A DNA stretch of 64,000 bases, from the NCBI GenBank assembly GCA_051646055.1, contig JBOFCM010000189.1, positions 5,674-69,673 on the forward strand. The letters are read 5' to 3'. This stretch comes from JAGNZR01 sp051646055. Lineage in GTDB: Bacteria; Fusobacteriota; Fusobacteriia; Fusobacteriales; Fusobacteriaceae. The number at the start of each line of letters is the position of its first letter. Within the stretch, counting starts at the first letter, position 1. The notes beneath the pieces are model-generated. The model did no database searches. It was not told the origin of the DNA and saw nothing but the letters and a program-made list of their open reading frames with translations. The translations under genes and the position numbers were made by a program. Shown piece by piece: positions 26,796-35,040 of the stretch.

Positions 26796-28841
26796 ATGAA
26801 AAAGTGTTTAACCTTTCTTCTAGGGGCACTACTTTCTATAGGATCTTTTGCAGAAGAGACATTAAAAGATAATTATAATGTTCAGAGCATAGAAATTTTA
26901 GAAAACAGCGAGATACCGGAAGAAGTACTTACTAATTTAATGGGAACTAAAATAGGAGATAAATTTTCTACAGAAAAGCTTATATCTGATTATAACAAGA
27001 TTATAAAAGAGGGTTATGCAGAGGAATTGTCTATATTTCCTAAAATATTTGATGGTGGAGTTAAAGTAGTAGTACAGATAAAAGAGAAGAAAGATGTAAA
27101 AAAAATACTTAACGATAAAGGTATAATTCCAAATAGCGATAGAGATAGAGTGGATACAACTCTTATTGTTTCCAATATAAAAATCCAAGGAATAAAGAAT
27201 TTGTCTTCAGATGCCATGAAGTCTCTTCTTCCAATAAAAACAGGAGGATATTTTTCTGAAAGAAAGATAAAAGAGGGGCAGAGAGCTCTTCTTGGAACGG
27301 GATATTTTAGAAATGTAGAATATAGAATTATAGAAAATACAGATAAAATATCTGTGGAATACTATGTCTTAGAAAATCCTGTACTTAATGGAATAAATAT
27401 CATTGGAAATACAGTACAATCAACAGATACACTGTTATCCACAATGAAAACCAAGCCTGGAGAAGTATTTAGCATAAAAACTATTCAGGAAGATAGGGAT
27501 AGAATATTGAGCAAGTATTATGATGCAGGGTATATTCTTGCAGAGATAACGGATATCGATATAAATAACAATCTGGAGCTTGAATTCATAATCAGTGAAG
27601 GAGTTGTCAGAGATATTCAATATAAAAAAATGGTCACTAAGCAGAAAGGTGAAAGAAGAAAACCGACAGATGATATATTGAAGACAAAAGACTTTGTAAT
27701 TGAAAGAGAAGTTGAGATGAAGTCTGGAGAGGTATTCAATGTAAATGCATATGATGAAACTTCTAAAAATCTTATGAGAACAGGACACTTTAAAAATGTT
27801 AAATATGATGCTAATTCTATACCTGGGGATCCTGATGGTAGAAGTCTAGTGTTGCTTATAGATGAAGAGAGAACAGCTTCGCTTCAAGGAGCCATATCTT
27901 ACGGATCAGAAGTTGGTCTTTTGGGAATGCTTGCAGTTAAGGACACTAACTGGGATGGAAGAGGTCAGAATCTAGGAATCAGTTTTGAGAAATCTGATGA
28001 AGATTATTCAAATCTTTCAATTGACTTTTATGACCCTTGGATAAAGGGTACTGACAGACTTTCATGGGGATGGAATCTCTATAAAACAACATCTGAGATA
28101 AGTGACAGTGTTCTTTTCAATGAAATTGAAACTGTAGGTGGAAAAGTTACCATAGGTAAAGGATTGACTAAATATACGAGATTGTCCCTAGGAACAAAGT
28201 TAGAGCATATAACTGAAATTTCTGTAGATGGAGATGAAACTGACAAATACCAACTTTGGAGTCTCTTCCCTTCCATTACTTACGACACTAGAAATAACTA
28301 TCTAAATGCCACTTCAGGAGAATTTGCAAAACTTCAGCTGGAAGGCGGTTATGCTGGTGGAAATAATGCAGACACTTTTGGAAATATAACTCTTGAACTT
28401 AGAAAATACCATAGAGGATTCTTTAAAAATAATACAATGGCCTATAGAATAAACTCGGGTATCATGACTATGACAACAAAAGAATCTCAAAGATTCTGGG
28501 TTGGAGGAAGTTCTCTGAGAGGTTATGAAGGAGGATTCTTCCAAGGAACTCAGAAGCTTGTAGGTACTATAGAAAATAGAACTCAGATTAATGACGTTGT
28601 AGGGTTTGTACTTTTTGCAGATATAGGAAGAGCATGGAAACAAAACGGAAGAGATCCAGGATATATAGAAACAGGGCGTGATAAAGAGTTTCCAGATGAG
28701 ATAGCTACAGCAGCAGGTGTAGGGCTTAGACTGAATACTCCTATAGGTCCCTTAAGATTTGATTTCGGATGGCCTGTAGGAAAAAAAGTAGATGGAGCAG
28801 ATGGAATGCAGTTTTTCTTTAATATGGGACACTCTTTCTAG
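26796..28841 (+). CDS. bamA: Outer membrane assembly factor, Omp85 family
   Basis: A 681-residue Omp85 protein with a signal peptide (cleaved near SFAEE, residue about 19). About four POTRA domains follow (roughly 27-90, 121-190, 192-270, 271-345), with repeats such as GYFSERKIKEGQRALLGTGY and GEVFNVNAYDETSKNLMRTG. A C-terminal beta barrel carries the lid motif SSLRGYEGG and ends in Phe (NMGHSF), as outer-membrane barrels do. It inserts barrel proteins into the outer membrane. The start is ATG 26796 after GGAGG. It sits between tamB and skp. Confidence 0.96.
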   Translation: MKKCLTFLLGALLSIGSFAEETLKDNYNVQSIEILENSEIPEEVLTNLMGTKIGDKFSTEKLISDYNKIIKEGYAEELSIFPKIFDGGVKVVVQIKEKKDVKKILNDKGIIPNSDRDRVDTTLIVSNIKIQGIKNLSSDAMKSLLPIKTGGYFSERKIKEGQRALLGTGYFRNVEYRIIENTDKISVEYYVLENPVLNGINIIGNTVQSTDTLLSTMKTKPGEVFSIKTIQEDRDRILSKYYDAGYILAEITDIDINNNLELEFIISEGVVRDIQYKKMVTKQKGERRKPTDDILKTKDFVIEREVEMKSGEVFNVNAYDETSKNLMRTGHFKNVKYDANSIPGDPDGRSLVLLIDEERTASLQGAISYGSEVGLLGMLAVKDTNWDGRGQNLGISFEKSDEDYSNLSIDFYDPWIKGTDRLSWGWNLYKTTSEISDSVLFNEIETVGGKVTIGKGLTKYTRLSLGTKLEHITEISVDGDETDKYQLWSLFPSITYDTRNNYLNATSGEFAKLQLEGGYAGGNNADTFGNITLELRKYHRGFFKNNTMAYRINSGIMTMTTKESQRFWVGGSSLRGYEGGFFQGTQKLVGTIENRTQINDVVGFVLFADIGRAWKQNGRDPGYIETGRDKEFPDEIATAAGVGLRLNTPIGPLRFDFGWPVGKKVDGADGMQFFFNMGHSF

Positions 28842-28893
28842 TAGCAACATAAAAAGCAAGTAAATATTTTATAATAGTGGAGGTATAATTAAT

Positions 28894-29376
28894 ATGAAAA
28901 AAATAATGATGTTAGCATTGACAGTAGCGATTTCAACCTCAGCTTTAGCTGTGAAAGTAGGATATGTAAATAGTGAGGAAGTTTTTAGAAAATATTCTAA
29001 AACTCAGACTCTTCAAGAAAATCTTACAAAGGAAAAGAACAGATTAGAGGGAGAGATAAAAAAGAAAGAAGTTACTCTTCAGAAAATGCAGGTAGAGTTA
29101 CAAGCTAAAGGAGCGGCAGTAACTGAAGCTGAAAAAACGAAATTCCAGGGAGAGGTTGAAACTTTCCAGAAATTTATAAAAGATTCTCAGACTAAGTTAG
29201 GTAAAGAGGAAATGACAAGACTTCAAGAGATTGAGCAAGCTCTTAACAATGCCGTTAACAATGTAGCTAAGGGAGATAAGTTTGATTATGTTTTAGAAGC
29301 TGGAGCTGTAAAATTTGGTGGAGAAGATATAACTGCTAAAGTCTTAACGGAACTTGAGAAAAATACAAAAAAATAA
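28894..29376 (+). CDS. skp: OmpH/Skp-family periplasmic chaperone
   Basis: A 160-residue protein with a signal peptide (cleaved after STSALA), then VKVGYVNSEEVF and a long alpha-helical coiled coil rich in Lys and Glu (about residues 45-130), the tentacle fold of Skp. It holds unfolded outer-membrane proteins between Sec and BamA. It lies between bamA and lpxD, the classic bamA-skp-lpxD order. The start is ATG 28894 after GGAGG. Confidence 0.93.
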   Translation: MKKIMMLALTVAISTSALAVKVGYVNSEEVFRKYSKTQTLQENLTKEKNRLEGEIKKKEVTLQKMQVELQAKGAAVTEAEKTKFQGEVETFQKFIKDSQTKLGKEEMTRLQEIEQALNNAVNNVAKGDKFDYVLEAGAVKFGGEDITAKVLTELEKNTKK

Positions 29377-29396
29377 TAGCAAGGGAGGGATTGAAT

Positions 29397-30413
29397 TTGA
29401 ATTATAAATTATCAGATCTTAAAATCCTCCTTGATTGTGAAATTAAAGGGGAATTAATCAGGGAGTCTGTCTCCGGATTAACTCCTTTTTTTCATTCTCA
29501 GGAGGATACACTGACATTCGCATCTGAGGAGAAATTTTTAAAAAAAATATCAGAAACAAAGGCTGGGGTGGTTATAGTTCCTGCAGGAATAGAGTTGCCA
29601 GAGATTGGAAAAACTTATCTTGTAGTAAGGGAAAATCCTAGAATACTTATGCCTAAAATTCTAAATTTTTTCAAAAAACCAGTAAAGCCTTTGGAAAAAA
29701 TGATTGAAGAGTCTGTTGTTGTAGGTGAAAATTGTGAAATTGCTCCCAATGTCTATCTAGGTCATGATGTTGTGATAGGTAATGGCGTTAAGATAATGCC
29801 TGGAGCAGTAGTATCTCAAGGGGTAAAGATAGGGGATGAATGTATAATTCATGCCAATGTTACCATAAGAGAGTTTTGTCAATTGGGGCAGGGATGTATA
29901 ATCCAACCTGGAGCTGTTATTGGATCCGATGGATTTGGATATGTCAAGGTAAATGGAATAAATACTAAGATAGATCAAATTGGTGCGGTAATTCTCGAAG
30001 ACTACGTTGAGATAGGTTCTAATACAACCATAGACAGAGGTGCTATAGGTAATACAATCATAAAAAAATATACAAAGATAGATAATCTTGTTCAGATAGC
30101 TCATAATGATATAATAGGTGAAAACTGTATAATAATATCTCAAGTTGGAATTGCAGGAAGCACAGAAATAGGTGATAATACGACTCTTGCAGGCCAAGTA
30201 GGAGTAGGCGGTCATCTTAAGATAGGAAAAAATGTGGTAATAGCTGCAAAGTCTGGAGTTATGGGAAATGTAGAAGATAATCAATTTCTTTCTGGTTATC
30301 CTTTAGTCCCTCACAAAGATGATATGAAGATAAAAATTTCTATGAGAAAGCTTCCTGAAATGATGAAAAAATTGAAAGAGATTGAAAAAAAACTTGAGAA
30401 TATGTTAAAATAG
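29397..30413 (+). CDS. lpxD: UDP-3-O-(3-hydroxyacyl)glucosamine N-acyltransferase
   Basis: A 338-residue left-handed beta-helix acyltransferase, third step of lipid A synthesis. An N-terminal uridine-binding domain (about 1-95) precedes many hexapeptide repeats. The catalytic-site segment QIAHNDIIGENC and the GQVGVGGHLKIG segment are present. I take TTG 29397 as the start because GGAGG lies 8 bases upstream; an in-frame TTG at 29391 is too close to the ribosome site. lpxA, lpxC and fabZ are not beside it. It implies that the organism makes lipopolysaccharide. Confidence 0.94.
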   Translation: MNYKLSDLKILLDCEIKGELIRESVSGLTPFFHSQEDTLTFASEEKFLKKISETKAGVVIVPAGIELPEIGKTYLVVRENPRILMPKILNFFKKPVKPLEKMIEESVVVGENCEIAPNVYLGHDVVIGNGVKIMPGAVVSQGVKIGDECIIHANVTIREFCQLGQGCIIQPGAVIGSDGFGYVKVNGINTKIDQIGAVILEDYVEIGSNTTIDRGAIGNTIIKKYTKIDNLVQIAHNDIIGENCIIISQVGIAGSTEIGDNTTLAGQVGVGGHLKIGKNVVIAAKSGVMGNVEDNQFLSGYPLVPHKDDMKIKISMRKLPEMMKKLKEIEKKLENMLK

Positions 30414-30455
30414 ATAGAAGTTCACAGAACAAGTCATAAATGTAAGGAAGAGACT

Positions 30456-31046
30456 ATGAAAAAAAGAGTTTACTTTAATAAGATTCAAGAGATGAAATTT
30501 ATATCTCATCTGGATCTTTTGAGATTTTTTGAGAGAGTTATAATAAAAAGTGGAATTCCTGTAAAATATAGTCAGGGATTTCATCCGAGACCTAAACTCT
30601 CTTTTGGAAATCCAGTTTCATTGGGGACAGAAGCCTATAACGAGATTATGGAGATGGAACTAGAGAGAGAGATGGAGAATGATGAGATATTTGAGAGGTT
30701 TAATTCCTTTGAAGTGAAGGGGTTTAAAGTTCTGAAAGTAGAAGATATAACTGATAAAGTTGGCATAGGAGAGAGATTCAAGAGAGCTATATATCTTCTT
30801 GAGGGATTAGAGGAAGAGATAGACAGTGTTGAAAGATTAATTTCTCAAGAAAATATCCTTGAAAAAAAGGAAAAAAAAGGAAAAATAGTTGAGAGAGATT
30901 TAAAAGATAAGATAAAAGGAAGTAGAAGAATAAGTGGAACAAGTCTAGAGATAGATATAGAAAATGGATCTCCCAATGCCTTTTTAGATATAGCGGGATT
31001 GAAATCTTCAAGTATAAAAATAGTAAAAAATGGTTATAGAATATAA
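30456..31046 (+). CDS. DUF2344 (TIGR03936-type) protein, stand-alone
   Basis: A 196-residue protein opening KKRVYFNKIQEMKFISHLDLLRFFERVI with SQGFHPRPKLSFG, the hallmark of the DUF2344/TIGR03936 family. In many Firmicutes this domain is encoded next to, or fused to, a radical-SAM protein (TIGR03960), near rnase G and ribosomal protein L21. Here neither is nearby; lpxD and serS flank it. The function is unknown. The start is ATG 30456 after AAGGAAGAG. Confidence 0.75.
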   Translation: MKKRVYFNKIQEMKFISHLDLLRFFERVIIKSGIPVKYSQGFHPRPKLSFGNPVSLGTEAYNEIMEMELEREMENDEIFERFNSFEVKGFKVLKVEDITDKVGIGERFKRAIYLLEGLEEEIDSVERLISQENILEKKEKKGKIVERDLKDKIKGSRRISGTSLEIDIENGSPNAFLDIAGLKSSSIKIVKNGYRI

Positions 31047-31089
31047 ACCGTTGAAAAAATAAAAAATAGATGAGAAGGAGATTTGGAAA

Positions 31090-32361
31090 ATGTTAGATTT
31101 GAGATTTATACGTGACAATATTGAATATTTACAGGAAATGCTGGCTAAAAGAGGAAGTAATTTTTCTCTTGAGGAATTTGAGCAGTTAGATGCAGAAAGA
31201 AGAGATATATTGACAGAAGTTGAAGCTCTTAGAGGAAAAAGAAATACAGTTTCAACTCAAGTTGCACAGATGAAAAAAGCTGGGGAAGATGCATCTGCAA
31301 TTATAGCTGAGATGGGAACAGTTTCTTCAAGAATAAAAGAGTTAGATGTGAAGCTGGCAGAGGTTGACGAAAAGCTTACATATATCCAAAAAACTATTCC
31401 AAACATAGTTCACGAATCAGTTCCAGTTGGAAAAGATGAAGAGGATAATCTAGTTGTTAAAACTTGGGGAACTCCTAAGCAGTTTTCTTTCGAGCCAAAA
31501 TCTCACTGGGAGATTGGAGAAGATCTTGAAATATTAGATTTCGAAAGAGGAGCAAAACTTGGGGGGTCAAGATTTGTAGTTTATAGAGGTATGGGAGCAA
31601 GACTTGAAAGAGCTATAATAAACTTCATGCTGAACACTCATACAACAGAGCACGGATATACAGAGCATTTGACACCATTCATCGTTAGAAGAGAGATCTG
31701 CGAAGGAACAGGTCAGCTACCTAAATTTGAAGAAGATATGTACAAAACAACTGACGATATGTTCCTAATTTCAACCTCTGAAATAACACTTACGAACATC
31801 CATAGAGAAGAGATTTTGGATGAAAAAGATCTTCCTAAATATTTGACAGCATATTCTCCATGTTTCAGAAGAGAAGCTGGATCTTACGGAAGAGATGTTA
31901 AGGGGCTTATCAGACAGCACCAGTTTAATAAAGTTGAAATGGTAAAGCTTGCAACTCCAGAAACATCTTATGATGAGCTTGAGAAAATGGTTGTAAATGC
32001 GGAAACTATACTTCAGAAACTGGAACTTCCATATAGAATAGTCTTACTTTGCTCAGGAGATATGGGATTCGGATCTTCTAAAACTTATGATTTAGAAGTA
32101 TGGTTACCTTCACAAAACAAATATAGAGAGATTTCATCGTGTTCTAACTGTGGAGATTTCCAAGCTAGAAGAATGGGATTAAAATATAGACCTGAAGGAT
32201 CTTCAAAGAGCGAGTTTGTTCATACACTAAATGGATCAGGTCTTGCAGTAGGAAGAACACTTGTTGCAATAATGGAAAATTATCAGCAGGAAGACGGATC
32301 TTTCTTAATTCCAGAAATTCTTGTTCCATATATGATGGGAGTAGATGTTGTTAAAAAGTAG
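31090..32361 (+). CDS. serS: Seryl-tRNA synthetase
   Basis: A 423-residue class II synthetase. The N-terminal helical arm (about residues 30-105) reaches the tRNA-Ser variable loop, and the catalytic core has the GTGQLPKFEEDMY, FRREAGSYGRDVKG (motif 2) and NGSGLAVGRTLVAIMEN (motif 3) segments. It charges tRNA-Ser, and tRNA-Sec if one exists. The start is ATG 31090 after GAAGGAG. A small membrane-protein gene starts inside its last codons. Confidence 0.97.
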   Translation: MLDLRFIRDNIEYLQEMLAKRGSNFSLEEFEQLDAERRDILTEVEALRGKRNTVSTQVAQMKKAGEDASAIIAEMGTVSSRIKELDVKLAEVDEKLTYIQKTIPNIVHESVPVGKDEEDNLVVKTWGTPKQFSFEPKSHWEIGEDLEILDFERGAKLGGSRFVVYRGMGARLERAIINFMLNTHTTEHGYTEHLTPFIVRREICEGTGQLPKFEEDMYKTTDDMFLISTSEITLTNIHREEILDEKDLPKYLTAYSPCFRREAGSYGRDVKGLIRQHQFNKVEMVKLATPETSYDELEKMVVNAETILQKLELPYRIVLLCSGDMGFGSSKTYDLEVWLPSQNKYREISSCSNCGDFQARRMGLKYRPEGSSKSEFVHTLNGSGLAVGRTLVAIMENYQQEDGSFLIPEILVPYMMGVDVVKK

Positions 32362-32818
32362 TCTTTTTCTTCTGTTTTTTATAAATATATGTTTGAATAG
32401 AATGGAGTTCATATTTTTACTTGCAGGAGTTCTGATTATTTTTAATCTTTTAAAAAATAAAAATATAGTTAAAAATTTTAAGGGATTGAAACTTTTTTTT
32501 CTTTTCTATGGAAGTACTTTTATTTTTCAGTTTTTAATGAATCAAGAAGGTGAAGTGCTATTTAAAGTTTTTAATATATATATAACCAAAGAGGGATTGA
32601 AGGGGTTTTTGATAAATTTCTTAAGAATTCTAAACCTTTTGATGATATCATGGTTAGCTACAGAATTCAAAATTTTCAATAAAAATTTTGGTAAATATCA
32701 AAAAATTTTTGAAAATGTAATATGTCTAGTTCCTGAAGTGATGATAGCTTTTAAAAAAAGAATGAGGCTTAAATGGTTTTTTAGATATATTTTAAAGCAG
32801 GTAAAGGTTAAAAGTTAA
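32345..32818 (+). CDS. Small hydrophobic membrane protein, possibly EcfT/CbiQ-like
   Basis: A 157-residue protein with about four hydrophobic segments (roughly 5-17, 22-36, 47-61, 88-106) and a basic C terminus (KKRMRLKWFFRYILKQ). The layout GFLINFLRILNLLMISWL followed by a positively charged end recalls the T component (EcfT/CbiQ) of energy-coupling-factor transporters, but the protein is much shorter than a full EcfT, and no EcfA or S component is near. It starts at ATG 32345 inside serS and is probably coupled to it. Treat the family as a guess. Confidence 0.5.
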   Translation: MLLKSSLFLLFFINICLNRMEFIFLLAGVLIIFNLLKNKNIVKNFKGLKLFFLFYGSTFIFQFLMNQEGEVLFKVFNIYITKEGLKGFLINFLRILNLLMISWLATEFKIFNKNFGKYQKIFENVICLVPEVMIAFKKRMRLKWFFRYILKQVKVKS

Positions 32819-32830
32819 GCGACTATAAAG

Positions 32831-32859
32831 TTGAAAAAACTTAGTAAGTTATATAAAAT
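32831..32859 (+). promoter_or_regulatory. Sigma70-type promoter for fba
   Basis: TTGAAA (32831-32836) and TAAAAT (32854-32859) are separated by 17 bases. They lie 28 bases before the chosen fba start. Confidence 0.7.
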
Positions 32860-32887
32860 AATGTAAAGAACTAAAATGGAGGTCAAA

Positions 32888-33868
32888 ATGGGATATAATT
32901 ATAAGGAATTAGGTCTTTCTAATACTAGAGAGATGTTTGTAAAAGCAAATAAAGAGGGATATGCAGTTCCTGCATTCAACTTTAATAATATGGAAATGAT
33001 GCTTGCGATAGTTGAAGCATGTGCTGAGATGGGGTCTCCAGTTATACTTCAGTGTTCAACAGGAGCATTAAAATATATGGGGAAAGAGGTTGCGCCTCTT
33101 TTAGCTAAAGCAGCAGTTGACCATGCAAGAGCTATGGGATCAGATATTCCAGTAGCACTTCACCTGGATCACGGTCCAGATTTAGAGGCTGTAAAGACTT
33201 GTATTGAAGCTGGATTCTCATCAGTTATGATTGATGGATCTCACCATAACTTTGAGGATAACATCAGAATTTCTAAAGAAGTTGTAGAGTATGCTCATAA
33301 ATTTGACGTTACAGTTGAAGGAGAGTTAGGAGTTCTAAAAGGAATAGAGGACGATGTAGTTGCAGATGATCACCAATTCACTAGACCAGAAGAGGTAGAA
33401 GAGTTTGTTAAGAGAACTGGAGTAGATTCTCTGGCAATAGCTATTGGAACATCTCATGGAGCACATAAATTCAAACCGGGAGAAGATCCTAAGTTAAGAT
33501 TAGATATTCTTGAAGAGTGCGAAAGAAGACTTCCAGGATTCCCAATTGTACTACACGGTTCTTCAGAAGTTCCTGCTAAATATATTGAAATGATGAGAAC
33601 TTACGGAGGGGAAATATCTGATGCCATTGGAATACCTGCTTCTGAATTAAGAGGAGGAGCTAAATCTGGTGTTGCAAAAATCAACGTAGATACAGATGGA
33701 AGACTTGCATTTACATCAGGAATCAGAAAAGTTTTAGCTACAAATCCTAAAGAGTTTGACCCAAGAAAATACTTAGGAGCTGCCAAAGAAGAGATGAAAG
33801 CTTACTACAAAACGAAAGTAGTGGATGTTTTTGGATCTGAGGGTGCTTATAAAAAGGCTTCTAAATAA
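32888..33868 (+). CDS. fba: Class II fructose-bisphosphate aldolase
   Basis: A 326-residue zinc aldolase of glycolysis and gluconeogenesis. Zinc and substrate motifs are in place: ALHLDHGPD, MIDGSHHNFEDN, EGELGVLKGIEDD, AIGTSHGAHK and LHGSSEVP. An in-frame ATG at 32876 is part of the ATGGAGG ribosome site, so the start is ATG 32888 with the site 8 bases upstream. It has its own promoter and terminator. The use of frequent codons fits a highly expressed gene. Confidence 0.96.
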   Translation: MGYNYKELGLSNTREMFVKANKEGYAVPAFNFNNMEMMLAIVEACAEMGSPVILQCSTGALKYMGKEVAPLLAKAAVDHARAMGSDIPVALHLDHGPDLEAVKTCIEAGFSSVMIDGSHHNFEDNIRISKEVVEYAHKFDVTVEGELGVLKGIEDDVVADDHQFTRPEEVEEFVKRTGVDSLAIAIGTSHGAHKFKPGEDPKLRLDILEECERRLPGFPIVLHGSSEVPAKYIEMMRTYGGEISDAIGIPASELRGGAKSGVAKINVDTDGRLAFTSGIRKVLATNPKEFDPRKYLGAAKEEMKAYYKTKVVDVFGSEGAYKKASK

Positions 33869-33876
33869 TAATAAAG

Positions 33877-33905
33877 AAAAGACAGGAAAAACCTGTCTTT
33901 TTTTT
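33877..33905 (+). terminator. Rho-independent terminator after fba
   Basis: AAAAGACAGG (33877-33886) pairs with CCTGTCTTTT (33892-33901) around a five-A loop, followed by a T run. Confidence 0.9.
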
Positions 33906-33927
33906 ATTGTGTAAAAAAGAATCTTTT

Positions 33928-33979
33928 AAAGATTGAAAAACAATCTTTGAAATTAAGAGGAAACAGCTGGTAAATCCAG
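33928..33979. other. Two short hairpins between fba and the hydrogenase promoter
   Basis: AAAGATTG/CAATCTTT (33928-33935 with 33941-33948) and CTGG/CCAG (33967-33970 with 33976-33979) can fold, but neither is followed by a T run. They lie upstream of the proposed hnd promoter, so they are not in its leader. Role unknown. Confidence 0.35.
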
Positions 33980-34021
33980 TAAAAATAAGGGTAAATTTGA
34001 AAAATGTTTTTTTTAATTATA

Positions 34022-34050
34022 TTTACAAAATTCAGATAATGAGGTAAAAT
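34022..34050 (+). promoter_or_regulatory. Sigma70-type promoter for the hnd operon
   Basis: TTTACA (34022-34027) and TAAAAT (34045-34050) have a 17-base spacer. They lie about 65 bases before the hndA ATG. No clear Rex or FNR site was found beside it. Confidence 0.65.
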
Positions 34051-34114
34051 TAGTGTACTGATAAAAATGCATAAAAACGTTAATAAAACAAAATGTTGTG
34101 AATAGGAGGAAAAA

Positions 34115-34603
34115 ATGTCTTGTAAAAACCTGACAAAAGAGCAATGTTACAAAGAGCTGGAAAAATTCATCAAAGATCTTCCAGAAAGAGAGGGAGCTCT
34201 TATCTCTGTTCTTCATAAAGGACAGGAAATATTTGGATATCTTCCAGAAGAGGTGCAGATGTTCATAGCTGAAAAGTTAGAATTACCATTGTCAAAGGTG
34301 TATGGAGTAGTAAGCTTCTACCATTACTTTACAATGGTACCTAAAGGAAAATATCCGATTGCTGTATGCATGGGAACAGCTTGCTATGTCAGAGGTGCTG
34401 ACAAGGTTCTTAAGCGATTCAAAGAGGAACTTGGAATATCTGGGGCAGAGGTGACTCCAGACGGACTATTTTCAATAGATGCCCTAAGATGTGTTGGAGC
34501 TTGTGGACTGGCACCGGTTGTTTTAGTTGGAGATGAAGTTCATGGGAAACTAAAGGCTGAGGATGTAAAGGGAATAATAGAGCAATATAAATCTAGAGGA
34601 TAG
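34115..34603 (+). CDS. hndA: Hydrogenase NuoE-like [2Fe-2S] subunit
   Basis: A 162-residue thioredoxin-like subunit (24-kDa subunit/NuoE/HydC family). The four ligands of one [2Fe-2S] cluster are intact: Cys-x4-Cys in VCMGTACYV and Cys-x3-Cys in LRCVGACGLAP. It is part of an NAD(P)-linked, probably electron-bifurcating [FeFe]-hydrogenase. The start is ATG 34115 after AGGAGG. The order NuoE-like, HndB, NuoF-like, HydA matches hndABCD of Desulfovibrio. Confidence 0.92.
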   Translation: MSCKNLTKEQCYKELEKFIKDLPEREGALISVLHKGQEIFGYLPEEVQMFIAEKLELPLSKVYGVVSFYHYFTMVPKGKYPIAVCMGTACYVRGADKVLKRFKEELGISGAEVTPDGLFSIDALRCVGACGLAPVVLVGDEVHGKLKAEDVKGIIEQYKSRG

Positions 34604-34614
34604 GAGAAAAAAAT

Positions 34615-35013
34615 ATGGAGAAAAAAATTAAATCAGTTGAAGAACTTTTGAAAAAATATGAAGAGTGCAAAGTTTTAGTAGATATAAGGAAAAAGTGAAC
34701 AACAGAAGAGATGAAAAATATAATCTGTCTTAAAGTGGGGATGGATAAAAAGAATGGATCTAGCTTCAAAAATGGAGAGAAGGTCATAGAAACTATAATT
34801 TCATATTTGGAAAAAGAGAAAATAGATAAAGTGGCAGTTGTAAAGACTGAATTTAATGGTTACTCAGGAGAAAATCCTTCTTTAGAGGTAGTTATACCAG
34901 AAAAAGGACAAGTTGTTTTTGGTAATGTTTCTCCAGAAGAGATACTTGAAATTTTGCAAAGATATCTTATAAAAAATGATGAGATTTTGAAATTTTTAGA
35001 AAAAAACATATAA
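34615..35013 (+). pseudogene. hndB: hndB-like gene interrupted by an in-frame TGA and lacking cluster cysteines
   Basis: The natural start is ATG 34615, 8 bases after TAGGAG at the hndA stop. Translation gives 27 residues (MEKKIKSVEELLKK...DIRKK), then TGA at 34696-34698. The same frame continues TTEEMKNIICLKVGM to the stop at 35013. The downstream part (100 residues from ATG 34711, which lacks a good ribosome site) has the thioredoxin-like fold of HndB: LKVGM, a VVKTEFNGYS loop, NPSLEVVIP, VVFGNVSPEEILEIL. All four expected [2Fe-2S] cysteines are replaced: DKKNG stands where ATCG is usual, and EFNGYS where GCxGxC is usual. It may be a decaying subunit, two short products, or a cluster-free structural piece. 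Confidence 0.75.
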
Positions 35014-35040
35014 TTCTAGATATATTGGGGAGGTCACAGA

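Noticed and set aside
34078..34098. Rex or FNR binding site upstream of hndA
   Set aside because: Partial TTGTGAAT and GTTAAT half-sites occur, but no pair with the correct spacing and symmetry.
34696..34698. TGA in hndB as a selenocysteine codon
   Set aside because: The codon lies in KK-TGA-TT, away from any redox motif; relatives of this domain have no Cys here. A 5-bp stem (ACAGA/TCTGT) follows, but its 17-base loop is not a convincing bacterial SECIS.
34711..35013. Independent small gene starting at ATG 34711
   Set aside because: The ATG has no proper ribosome site and is in frame with the interrupted hndB start at 34615, so it is treated as the rest of that gene.
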